Below, piece after piece: positions 1-5,828 of a stretch of DNA of 6,229 nt. The position numbers and the translations under genes were made by a program. Source of the DNA: Candidatus Omnitrophota bacterium (GTDB taxonomy: Bacteria; Omnitrophota; Gorgyraeia; Gorgyraeales; Gorgyraeaceae); NCBI GenBank assembly GCA_013202925.1, contig JABMRA010000033.1, positions 1 through 6,229 on the forward strand. Reading direction: 5' to 3'. Each line of letters begins with the position of its first letter. The first letter of the stretch is position 1. The notes under the pieces are model-generated. The model was given only the letters and a program-made list of their open reading frames with translations. It had not been told where the DNA came from and ran no database searches.

Positions 1-23
1 CTATCCAATTGAGCTATAGGCGC
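1..23 (-). tRNA. 5' end of a tRNA gene, cut by the window edge (possibly tRNA-Arg)
   Basis: Read on the minus strand, these bases give a 5' acceptor strand GCGCCTA, then U8 and A9, a D-stem strand GCTC, and a D-loop with A14 and the invariant GG. This is the canonical first 23 or so nucleotides of a bacterial tRNA. The anticodon and 3' half lie outside the window, so the isotype cannot be read. The GCGCC acceptor start resembles many bacterial arginine tRNAs, which is only a guess. The gene is co-directional with radC and overlaps its last 10 bases. Confidence 0.82.
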
Positions 24-715
24 TTTTCGTCCGCAAAACTATAGTACTTATTATCTCCTATTATTACATGATCCAACACGTTCAGCTGCAGTATATCGCC
101 TGCCTTTTTCAGATTTTCGGTAAACAAAACATCCTCTTCGCTCGGCTCAGGATCGCCGGAAGGATGATTGTGTACCGCGATAATGCTTACTGCAAAATTC
201 TGAAGGGCCTTTAACGCTATCTCCCTGATCTGGGGTTCTGCATGGTCAACAGACCCCTCTTCTATCTCAAGGATATCTATTATGCGATTTTTACCATCCA
301 GAAGCAGTATCTGAAAAACCTCCTTCTTGATATCCCTTAACCTGGGCATCAATAAATCCGCTACTTCTTTAGGCGAACTAACTGCTGAGGACGTGATCTT
401 TTCCTCGCACATCAGGCGCCTGCCTATCTCAAAGGCTGATCGGAGCCGGGCGATCTTCGCATCGCCTATACCCTTGAACCTCCTTAGCTCCTGCACATCA
501 GTATGACTCATATTGCGAAATGTCTTAAAATGCGATATTACCTGTCTGCCCAGATCCACTGCGTTTAGGCCTTCTGAGCCATTCTGCAGCAAAATACCCA
601 AAAGCTCAGCGCTAGACAGGGTGTGTTCTCCGTACTTAAAGAGCCTCTCCCTGGGCCTTTCGTTCTTGGGCCATTTTTTTATACATGTCCCATATATATG
701 CTTACTATTTGACAT
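14..715 (-). CDS. radC: RadC family JAB/MPN metalloprotein
   Basis: RadC-family protein of 233 residues, about the usual length. The N-terminal part carries a helix-hairpin-helix element around residues 79-101 (RRFKGIGDAKIARL). The C-terminal part is a JAB1/MPN (JAMM) domain. Its metal-binding motif H-x-H-x7-S-x2-D is complete at H182, H184, S192 and D195, inside the family signature HNHPSGDPEPS, and E132 is the likely upstream acidic residue. The family was named for DNA repair, but its true role is unsettled; a zinc-dependent hydrolase is implied by the motif, and no substrate is known. Start: the first ATG lies 7 nt after the stop of the upstream 179-residue gene, with no clear Shine-Dalgarno, so translation is probably coupled. 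The protein ends a few residues after the YYSFADE stretch typical of the family, with the TAG stop lying inside the downstream tRNA gene. Confidence 0.96.
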   Translation of the reverse strand: MSNSKHIYGTCIKKWPKNERPRERLFKYGEHTLSSAELLGILLQNGSEGLNAVDLGRQVISHFKTFRNMSHTDVQELRRFKGIGDAKIARLRSAFEIGRRLMCEEKITSSAVSSPKEVADLLMPRLRDIKKEVFQILLLDGKNRIIDILEIEEGSVDHAEPQIREIALKALQNFAVSIIAVHNHPSGDPEPSEEDVLFTENLKKAGDILQLNVLDHVIIGDNKYYSFADEKRL

Positions 716-722
716 AGATATG

Positions 723-1262
723 CTAGCGGGGCCTGTTTTTATTTCTAAAACGATCTATCAGTTTTCTTATATCTGTATCAGCTGATTTTGCAACCTGGGT
801 ACAAATAAAAATCAACACGCAAAACTGCCAGCAGTCTTCAGGACCGACTATCAAACCGGAATGCACATCTTCGCGACGCTGCAACATGTCAGAATAATAC
901 GCGATCGCCTTTTCAATATGGCCGTTGTAAATACTGAGAGATTGGGTTTTATTATCGTACTTCATGGAGGGAAACGCCACGCCTCTTACAAGGAGAAAAT
1001 TTGTAACCATATCCTGGCCAAAACCAAATTCTTTCTCAAAATCAAAACCTTCAAATTGCGGAAGATTGGAAGGAAGGATTATGCCCGGTTTTCCGACCAT
1101 GATCTCGCCCTTTCTCACAACCGTATCGCCGACGTTTACAACGGCTTCTGACAGGCATATATAAGGCAGGCTGGTGTCAGAGAAGGTCTGGAGGTCTTGG
1201 ACGCGCGAACGCACGACCTTTGTGTTCTTTAATGCCTTTTCCCAGTTATCTTGAATATTCAT
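723..1262 (-). CDS. Hypothetical protein of 179 residues, function unknown
   Basis: I do not recognise a named domain. The first 30 residues are charged and probably helical. Residues 33-65 look like short beta strands separated by turns (VGDTVVRKGEIMVGKPG), followed by an acidic aromatic stretch PQFEGFDFEKEFGFG at 69-82. Residues 112-135 look helical. A hydrophobic Cys-rich helix at 144-158 (CWQFCVLIFICTQVA) is either a buried core helix or a weak membrane segment, and the C-terminus is basic. There is no signal peptide. The gene starts 9 nt after the stop of the small membrane protein gene and ends 7 nt before radC, so it is in the same operon. The ATG has no good ribosome binding site, consistent with coupled translation. 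Reading-frame integrity and tight packing make it a real gene; its function cannot be inferred from position alone. Confidence 0.8.
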   Translation of the reverse strand: MNIQDNWEKALKNTKVVRSRVQDLQTFSDTSLPYICLSEAVVNVGDTVVRKGEIMVGKPGIILPSNLPQFEGFDFEKEFGFGQDMVTNFLLVRGVAFPSMKYDNKTQSLSIYNGHIEKAIAYYSDMLQRREDVHSGLIVGPEDCWQFCVLIFICTQVAKSADTDIRKLIDRFRNKNRPR

Positions 1263-1271
1263 GTGGTCAAA

Positions 1272-1445
1272 TTATTTTTTCGATAAAATTGCCAACAAAA
1301 AAGAGGTATTGGCTAAAATCAAATAGGTAATGAGTCTTATTGCCCTTCCCCCGACTGTAATCGAAAGTGGTGTTACCCTTAAAACCAACGCCACCAACAG
1401 CAAGGCAAACCCAACAACTACGAATAACTTGGACAGATTTTTCAT
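1272..1445 (-). CDS. Small two-helix membrane protein, function unknown
   Basis: A 57-residue protein starting MKNLSKLF. It has two hydrophobic segments, at about residues 6-24 and 34-53, separated by a short turn containing GGR and followed by a C-terminal Lys-Lys. This fits a helical-hairpin inner-membrane miniprotein. An ATG 16 codons upstream is in frame, but the one chosen here follows a strong AGGAGG ribosome binding site with 5-nt spacing, so the shorter form is preferred. The gene begins 56 nt after the formate/nitrite channel gene and 9 nt before the 179-residue gene, so it is transcribed with both. No family can be named. A helper or accessory of the neighbouring channel is possible but unsupported. 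Confidence 0.72.
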   Translation of the reverse strand: MKNLSKLFVVVGFALLLVALVLRVTPLSITVGGRAIRLITYLILANTSFLLAILSKK

Positions 1446-1450
1446 ACCGT

Positions 1451-1456
1451 CCTCCT
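1451..1456 (-). promoter_or_regulatory. Ribosome binding site that fixes the small membrane protein start
   Basis: AGGAGG on the minus strand, inside AAAAAGGAGGACGGT, lies 5 nt before the ATG at 1445. It argues against the in-frame ATG at 1493, whose upstream bases (ATAGGTCAGATG) contain only a weak AGGT. Confidence 0.8.
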
Positions 1457-1501
1457 TTTTAAGATGCTCTACATTTTTAACAATGTAAAACATCTGACCT
1501 A

Positions 1502-2311
1502 TTATTGCCTTTTCCTTACAAGGAGACGGGCTATCTTCTCTTCGACCTTTGGATGAAGAAGCACTATCAAAAGCCCGCCTATAATGTTCCCGATCGTAAC
1601 AGGAATCAGGTTATTGAACATGGTAAAAAAATTAGCCGCGAATTCGCCCTTTACCATAAGCCCTGCCGGCAGGAAATACATATTGGCCACAGAATGCTCG
1701 TACCCTGAAACGACAAAGATCATGATAGGAAAATAGATCCCGAATATCTTACCCGTAACTGTCCTGGACGCGATGCACATGATCACAGCCAGACACACGA
1801 GCATATTGCACAGGATACCACGGCACAACGCCTCTGTAAAACTCAACTGCAGTTTTGCCTCAGCGATATTGACTGCCATGGCCCCTGTTGATGTTAAATC
1901 TCCAAGATGAACCAAAAGCCCCGAGCGAAACACAAGCCAGGCAATAAACGCTGCGCCCAGAAAATTCCCAAAATAAACAACGAACAGGTTGCGCAAGACC
2001 CTGGCAAAGGAATATCTCCGATAGATGAGTCCTATAGTCATTAGGATGTTGCCTGTAAAAAGCTCTGATCCGGGGATGAGCACCAGCATGAGCCCTACGC
2101 TAAAGACAGTGCCCGCAAGAAACCTTGCCAGGCCAGGATCCAGCGTGCCGCCGCTCAAGACCGCTGTAGCCGCATTGGCGCCAAAGGCAATGTATATCCC
2201 TGCCAGGACCCCGAAGATGAACAATTCAAAGATCGTCGCATTGGCCTTTTTCTCTCCGATACTGGCCATTGTCTTCGAAATCTCTAATGGGCTAAGAAAA
2301 AGGTTATCCAT
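1502..2311 (-). CDS. Formate/nitrite transporter (FNT, FocA/NirC) family channel
   Basis: Integral inner-membrane pentameric channel of the FNT family, which moves formate, nitrite or hydrosulfide. At 269 residues it is of usual length, with six hydrophobic segments. Family landmarks are present: AGIYIAFGANAA (37-48), SELFTGN (82-88), VYFGNFLGA (112-120), FTEALCRGILCNMLVCLAV (158-176), GYEHSVANM (203-211) with the conserved pore histidine H206, and NLIPVTIGNIIGG (234-246). Several of these blocks are nearly identical to E. coli FocA as I know it. That favours formate but does not exclude nitrite, so no symbol is given. The start has GGAG six bases upstream (2318-2321) and a strong promoter at 2371-2399. 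It is the first gene of a four-gene unit ending with radC. A short GGGCC/GGCCC hairpin is possible in its leader (2328-2351). Confidence 0.95.
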   Translation of the reverse strand: MDNLFLSPLEISKTMASIGEKKANATIFELFIFGVLAGIYIAFGANAATAVLSGGTLDPGLARFLAGTVFSVGLMLVLIPGSELFTGNILMTIGLIYRRYSFARVLRNLFVVYFGNFLGAAFIAWLVFRSGLLVHLGDLTSTGAMAVNIAEAKLQLSFTEALCRGILCNMLVCLAVIMCIASRTVTGKIFGIYFPIMIFVVSGYEHSVANMYFLPAGLMVKGEFAANFFTMFNNLIPVTIGNIIGGLLIVLLHPKVEEKIARLLVRKRQ

Positions 2312-2370
2312 CTTTATCTCCGTATTGGGGCCATTACCCTATAGGCGGCCCGTCTAAAACAAGTAATCTT

Positions 2371-2399
2371 ATTATCTATATATAACAGCATAAAGTCAA
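2371..2399 (-). promoter_or_regulatory. Sigma-70-type promoter for the channel-radC unit
   Basis: On the minus strand there is a TTGACT -35 box (2394-2399), a spacer of exactly 17 bases and a GATAAT -10 box (2371-2376). Transcription would start near 2364, giving a leader of about 50 nt before the channel ATG. Five of six bases match consensus in each box. Confidence 0.72.
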
Positions 2400-2416
2400 T
2401 CCAAAAAGGATGATCT

Positions 2417-2453
2417 AAAAAACAATGCCCTAATTTTAAGTTAAAAATAGGGC
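2417..2453 (-). terminator. Rho-independent terminator of the glycosyltransferase gene
   Basis: An inverted repeat with 13-base arms and one mismatch (GCCCTAATTTTAA at 2427-2439 against 2441-2453) is followed on the minus strand by ATTG and then six T (2417-2422). It lies 33 nt past the glycosyltransferase stop and just before the next gene's promoter, so it insulates the two units. A small adjacent palindrome, CTGAGAATCTCAG at 2453-2465, may add to the structure. Confidence 0.72.
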
Positions 2454-2486
2454 TGAGAATCTCAGAAACAAAATCCGCTCAACTGG

Positions 2487-3515
2487 TTATAAAGAAAAAA
2501 TAAAGGACTGACATCTTGAGAAGACCTCTTCAACGCTGATCGAATCAAACCGGCCGCTTACAACTTTACAGGCGGGATCAAGAAAGATTTCCTCCCCTTT
2601 CTTGTTCTGAAGAAGTATGCTGTTTTGACCCAATGGGCGCCAGCGTTGAGGATTAATCCCTGGCTGCGAACGCAGAAAAAGAGAAATAACAGGGGTCCCA
2701 ACCGCCGCTCCCACATGAACAGGTCCGGAATCATTCGAAATAAACAGCCGACACCTCTTTAAAATACTCGTAAGCTGTGAGAGCGAAGTCTGGCCTGTCA
2801 AATCGATCACTCCGCGCCCAGCTTGCGCTATTATCTTGCCGGCTGCTGGCTGCACATCTTTTTCGCCAACAACAATGATCGGCACCTTATACTGTCTAAT
2901 GATCCGGGATGCCAGATCCGCGTAAGAATCTATCGGCCAAAACCTGGTGGGACAACTTGCGCTGGGATGAAGGGCAATAACAGGTCTATCAACAAGTTTA
3001 TGATCTATAAAAAACCGTTCTGCCCAGGCCTCAGCGTCTTCATGCAGAGCCACTTGAAGTCCCAAGTCCCCGCCTTTTACGCCAATGGCTTTCAACAGAT
3101 CCATGCAATATTCGGCTTCGTGCTTCGTTCCTAAATGACGCTCATCAACGATGGGCTGGGTTAAAAGAAAACCAAATTTATTATTCTTGTATCCAAGCCT
3201 ACGGGGAATACCGGCCAAGAAACATGCCATATTGGTACGTTTTTTTGTGTGATAGATTATGGCGACATCGAACTTCTTCCTTCTTAATGCCGCGATGTGC
3301 CGAAAATAACCCCCCCAGCCAGCAGCTCTATCTTCAAGAATTACCTCGTCAACAAAAGGCAAGCCTTCTACGAGATCCTTTGTCGATTGATCTACCCACA
3401 ACGAAATCCTTGCCAACGGAAACGTCTGATCTAGCGCGCGGATAGCGGGTATGGTTAAAACCACATCGCCCATACGATCGCTACGGACTATAAGAATATT
3501 CTTAACAGGGCGCAT
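2487..3515 (-). CDS. Glycosyltransferase family 9 (ADP-heptose:LPS heptosyltransferase-like)
   Basis: GT9 enzyme of 342 residues with two Rossmann-like domains, acting on the cytoplasmic face of the inner membrane. Well-studied members add heptose from ADP-heptose to the lipopolysaccharide core. Seen: NILIVRSDRMGDVVLTIPA (6-24), with the acceptor-side G16-D17 that holds the proposed base in WaaC-type enzymes; RRKKFDVAI and the RLGYK block (78-110); LHPSASCPTRFWP (182-194), the start of the donor domain; DLTGQTSLSQL (238-248); and FISNDSGPVHVGAAVGTPVISLF (258-280), with D262 in the nucleotide-sugar site. The core chemistry therefore looks intact. Whether the sugar is heptose, and whether it is the WaaC, WaaF or WaaQ type, cannot be decided. 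The gene stands alone, with its own promoter and terminator. AAAGG lies 7 nt before the ATG. No other LPS gene is in view. Confidence 0.94.
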   Translation of the reverse strand: MRPVKNILIVRSDRMGDVVLTIPAIRALDQTFPLARISLWVDQSTKDLVEGLPFVDEVILEDRAAGWGGYFRHIAALRRKKFDVAIIYHTKKRTNMACFLAGIPRRLGYKNNKFGFLLTQPIVDERHLGTKHEAEYCMDLLKAIGVKGGDLGLQVALHEDAEAWAERFFIDHKLVDRPVIALHPSASCPTRFWPIDSYADLASRIIRQYKVPIIVVGEKDVQPAAGKIIAQAGRGVIDLTGQTSLSQLTSILKRCRLFISNDSGPVHVGAAVGTPVISLFLRSQPGINPQRWRPLGQNSILLQNKKGEEIFLDPACKVVSGRFDSISVEEVFSRCQSFIFSL

Positions 3516-3559
3516 ATTAATGCCTTTACAAATTTTTATTAAGTCTAAATGATGATTGG

Positions 3560-3594
3560 GGTCCCTCTCGTATGAGCCGAGGAGGAACCTCTCG
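3560..3594 (-). promoter_or_regulatory. Structured leader of the glycosyltransferase mRNA
   Basis: An imperfect inverted repeat (3560-3570 with 3578-3589: about ten pairs, one bulge, one mismatch, 7-base loop) lies between the predicted transcription start near 3605 and the ATG at 3515. In the transcript, CGAGAGG occurs twice, on both sides of CCTCCTCG, so the central strand could pair with either copy. No T-run follows, so it is not a simple terminator. It may be an RNA control element or a protein-binding site. Confidence 0.4.
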
Positions 3595-3611
3595 CTATAT
3601 ATTAGGCATGT

Positions 3612-3640
3612 ATTATAAGGCTGAATATGGCAGTTATCAA
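3612..3640 (-). promoter_or_regulatory. Sigma-70-type promoter for the glycosyltransferase gene
   Basis: On the minus strand there is a TTGATA -35 box (3635-3640), a 17-base spacer and a perfect TATAAT -10 box (3612-3617). The predicted start near 3605 gives a leader of about 90 nt. The promoter lies 39 nt past the stop of the nitrilase-like gene, so the glycosyltransferase need not depend on read-through. Confidence 0.75.
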
Positions 3641-3679
3641 GAAAATTCTGGATTCAGAGAGGACATTGACGATAAAACT

Positions 3680-4456
3680 TTATAGCTTATAAGTTTTTAA
3701 CTCCAGGGATGCTAACTTGGTAGAGTTATTCGTTAAAGGTTCGAGCAAATTATTCTCATAGTTCCATTTTCTCATGTCTTTCTGATAGCTCTTTAGTTTT
3801 ATACCCGCTGGCCAATTACTTGGTATATCCCTATCAAAGAAAGCCGCAGAACCAATTACAGAACACTGCCATTTCTGAGCTGAATTAGCCATGGTCCTAG
3901 CAAAATAAGAAGGACTCGACCCTCCACCTTTCTTATTGAACCCATGAATTAAATCTACAACCACATCAACTCTTGGTTGCGGTTGTTCTAAGTTTAAGGC
4001 AGTTATTCCTTTAATATCATTACACACAGCAATATAAATTCTTTTAGTTTTTAAGGTAAAAACTCTCTCGTAGCCTTCTTCTCGGGCAAGATAATCTGTA
4101 GCTTTTATCATCCCTGCTTTAGTATCCCAATCAGTAGGGAAGTATTTTCTCCCCATGGCCTTTATCCCTTTTTTTGACAACAAGATACCAAGTTGATGCC
4201 GGCCATCATAGCTATCAATTCCTAAACATACACATGTATCTATCTTTATCATTCCTTGTACCCCAGAGATTAAATCTTTTTTTTCTTTTTCATCGTGAAA
4301 CTTCAAGAAACCTGCTGGGAATATAAGAACGTCCGGAGCCTGGGAAGATTCTTCTACCGCTTGCAAAATGGCTGCTAGCGATTCGATCCTAGAACTCGCT
4401 GAATGATTACCCTCTGCATGATAGAGAATACTTGTGACCAGGATTCTATTGTCCAT
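3680..4456 (-). CDS. Nitrilase-superfamily-like protein with an altered catalytic triad
   Basis: 258 residues, the usual size of a carbon-nitrogen hydrolase domain. The layout follows that superfamily, which hydrolyses or transfers non-peptide C-N bonds with a Glu-Lys-Cys triad: SSRIESLAAIL...PDVLIFPAGF (21-50), matching the aligned N-terminal helix and 'vvfPE' strand; GRKYFP (102-107), matching the lysine loop, so K104 is the likely Lys; IYIAVCNDIKG (140-150), matching the nucleophile elbow 'iGvliCyD', so C145 is the likely Cys; and VDVVVDLIHGF then YFARTMANSAQKWQCSVIGSAAF (163-206), matching the 'aRAiENg.yvvaaN' helix-strand. At the usual Glu the sequence reads PAGF, with A48, so normal activity is doubtful unless another acidic residue substitutes. 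No signal peptide or membrane segment is seen. The start ATG has only a weak AAAGTG upstream. It lies 79 nt after the SPFH gene, same strand. An A/T-rich hairpin overlaps its stop (3674-3698). Confidence 0.66.
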   Translation of the reverse strand: MDNRILVTSILYHAEGNHSASSRIESLAAILQAVEESSQAPDVLIFPAGFLKFHDEKEKKDLISGVQGMIKIDTCVCLGIDSYDGRHQLGILLSKKGIKAMGRKYFPTDWDTKAGMIKATDYLAREEGYERVFTLKTKRIYIAVCNDIKGITALNLEQPQPRVDVVVDLIHGFNKKGGGSSPSYFARTMANSAQKWQCSVIGSAAFFDRDIPSNWPAGIKLKSYQKDMRKWNYENNLLEPLTNNSTKLASLELKTYKL

Positions 4457-4535
4457 GGATAATCACTTTGTTAAGCATTTCTAAGCTAGCGTTATTCTCG
4501 AGAGCCAAGTCGCACCACTGACCTGCCCCTATAAG

Positions 4536-5384
4536 TTATCCTTTAACATTAGCTACTGGTATATCGCCTAAAATAATACTTGGCTTGATACCTTTTTCAG
4601 TAAGTATTATTTTAGCATTATGTTGAAGTGACGCCTGAGTAACCTCTAATTCTTTTAACTTCACAGCATTACCTTTAAAAAACTTCTCAGAAGCGACATT
4701 GATAAGCTCTATTGCTTTCGCTCTACCTTCAGCCATCTTTATTTCAGATTGCCTGAAGCCGTCTGCCTTTTCAATAGCGGCGAGTTTATCTTGTTCTGCA
4801 GCTTCAAATCTACCAGTTGCCTCTAACTTAGCAGCTCTACGAGTCTGTTCAGCTGTCTTCTGTAAGTGCATAGCTGTCTTAATGTCGGCAGGTGGGTCAA
4901 TCTCTTTAATCTCTACCTTATCAACTTTTATTCCCCATTCGTCTGTAATGGCGTCCAATTCTTTCTGAAGATTTGCAGATATGGTAGCTCTTGCAATTAA
5001 ACTTTCATCTAAAGTCAATGAACCAAACTCCTGCCTCAAGTTAGTCTGTGCTAATTGCTGTATTGCTTTTTTCCAATTATCAATGTTGTAGTAGGTTTTT
5101 TTAATAGCTTCTTCAGTAGCATACGGTCTTGCCCAAACAATACCGTCTACTTGGATTTCTACATTGTCCTTTGTGATTACTGGTTGTGCTGGTATATCCA
5201 GAGTATGTGCCCTGATGTCCCTACTTTTCGTTGCTTCAATAATAGGGATAATGAAATTAAACCCTGGTTCAAGATACCTATTATATTTTCCGAAGCTTTC
5301 TACGATTGCTCGTCTTTCCTGTGGTACTATCCTAATACCAAAGATAAATACTAACACTATTATGGTTAATATTACCCCTAACAT
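4536..5384 (-). CDS. SPFH/Band 7 (stomatin/QmcA-like) membrane-anchored protein
   Basis: 282-residue stomatin/prohibitin-type protein. An N-terminal membrane anchor (residues 2-18) is followed by VPQERRAIVESFGKYNRYLEPGFNFIIPI (20-48), the classic start of the SPFH domain, which runs to about residue 170 (VQVD-type strand EIQVDGIVWARP at 76-87, LRQEFGSLTLDE at 116-127, WGIKVDKVEIKEIDPPADI at 150-168). Residues 170-245 are a charged Ala/Glu/Lys-rich coiled coil. Such proteins form large rings or cages on membranes and organise microdomains or guard proteases; the partner here is unknown. The usual NfeD partner gene is not seen next to it. The ATG follows a strong AGGAGGTG (5391-5398) with good spacing. 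It is probably cotranscribed with the nitrilase-like gene. It lacks HflK/HflC-specific sequence that I recognise. Confidence 0.93.
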   Translation of the reverse strand: MLGVILTIIVLVFIFGIRIVPQERRAIVESFGKYNRYLEPGFNFIIPIIEATKSRDIRAHTLDIPAQPVITKDNVEIQVDGIVWARPYATEEAIKKTYYNIDNWKKAIQQLAQTNLRQEFGSLTLDESLIARATISANLQKELDAITDEWGIKVDKVEIKEIDPPADIKTAMHLQKTAEQTRRAAKLEATGRFEAAEQDKLAAIEKADGFRQSEIKMAEGRAKAIELINVASEKFFKGNAVKLKELEVTQASLQHNAKIILTEKGIKPSIILGDIPVANVKG

Positions 5385-5584
5385 ACTGCACCTCCTTTTA
5401 AGTTATTATTCAACTAACTTACCTTCTTTAACTCTCTCGCCGTCACTCCAGAGCCTTCTATGCTTGGCATACACAAAAACAATAGAGGCTATTAAATACC
5501 TGCAATATGTGTCCAGATAACAGTTGTTTTTCTTGCAGCCTTATCTCAGTCGCTTCCCTTTGCTTTAGCTTTAAGACTCCCTAT

Positions 5585-5613
5585 ATTTTACACCCCAAAG
5601 GTAGAGCGTTCAA
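5585..5613 (-). promoter_or_regulatory. Promoter for the SPFH/nitrilase-like pair
   Basis: On the minus strand there is a TTGAAC -35 box (5608-5613), a 17-base spacer and a TAAAAT -10 box (5585-5590). Start would be near 5578. The -35 box lies only 3 bases from a long palindrome, so the promoter is probably regulated there. Confidence 0.6.
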
Positions 5614-5615
5614 GG

Positions 5616-5641
5616 AGTAAATAAACGAACGTTTATTTACT
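5616..5641. promoter_or_regulatory. 26-bp palindrome, candidate operator
   Basis: Two perfect 12-base arms (AGTAAATAAACG and its complement) flank a 2-base centre, AA. The length and near-zero spacer suit a dimeric helix-turn-helix regulator, as in TetR-type operators. It sits 2 bases upstream of the -35 box of the SPFH promoter and in the gap between divergent genes. Read as a transcription terminator it is poor: the stem is A/T-rich and only a broken T-run follows on plus. No regulator gene is in the window. Confidence 0.6.
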
Positions 5642-5828
5642 TTCCATTTTCTACGCATGAAAACCCTTTACAATCAGGGAGGATTATTTGGTGGCTTTCT
5701 ATCTTAGTTGGGTCACGCTATTTGATCTATTTTTTCTCGATTCCCGCAGTCAAAAATACCTCTCCATTTGACTTGCTATCTCTCAAACTGTATGGCTATA
5801 TGTGATGAAGGCAGAAGGAGGTATAATC

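Larger units (their letters stand above)
5385..5828. other. Gene-poor region between the SPFH and DUF2924 genes
   Basis: About 440 bases between divergent genes. It contains the SPFH promoter and palindrome described separately and a leader of nearly 200 nt for the SPFH gene. The leader includes a 44-codon open frame on minus (5406-5540) with no ATG. On plus there is a 26-codon GTG frame (5691-5771) after GGGAGG, and a weak promoter-like TTGACT (5768-5773) 17 bases before TATGGC, which could serve the DUF2924 gene. None of these small frames resembles a known protein to me. No tRNA, CRISPR or long repeat is seen here. Confidence 0.6.

Noticed and set aside
861..1164. Plus-strand frames of 96 and 66 codons opposite the 179-residue gene
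   Set aside because: They lack ribosome binding sites and oppose a gene tightly packed in an operon. The minus-strand frame is the better reading.
1446..1493. Upstream ATG at 1493 for the small membrane protein
   Set aside because: It adds 16 charged residues before the natural membrane-protein start, and only the inner ATG has a strong ribosome binding site.
2025..2357. Plus-strand 110-codon frame opposite the channel gene
   Set aside because: It is antisense to a well-conserved membrane protein, has no ribosome binding site and no recognisable sequence. It is a shadow of the real gene.
3560..3594. Resemblance of the leader (minus strand ATACGAGAGG, GAGAGG) to the sarcin-ricin loop of 23S rRNA
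   Set aside because: Only short blocks match, spacing is wrong, and the flanking bases show no 23S similarity. It is better explained as a local inverted repeat.
5417..5473. Short minus-strand frame MPSIEGSGVTARELKKVS, faintly like a HicA toxin start
   Set aside because: Only 18 codons, no ribosome binding site, and no continuation. The likeness is too short to mean anything.
5055..5520. Plus-strand frames of 99 and 118 codons opposite the SPFH gene
   Set aside because: Both overlap the conserved SPFH domain in antisense, and their hydrophobic Cys-rich or Ser-rich content is typical of reverse-frame shadows.
5616..5641. Palindrome as a rho-independent terminator
   Set aside because: The stem is almost all A/T, the loop would be four bases at most, and no clean T-run follows on either strand. 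Its place beside the -35 box fits an operator better.
5802..5828. GTG at 5802 as the start of the DUF2924 gene
   Set aside because: The strong AAGGAGGT at 5815-5822 is correctly spaced for the ATG at 5829 and would fall inside the gene if GTG were used.
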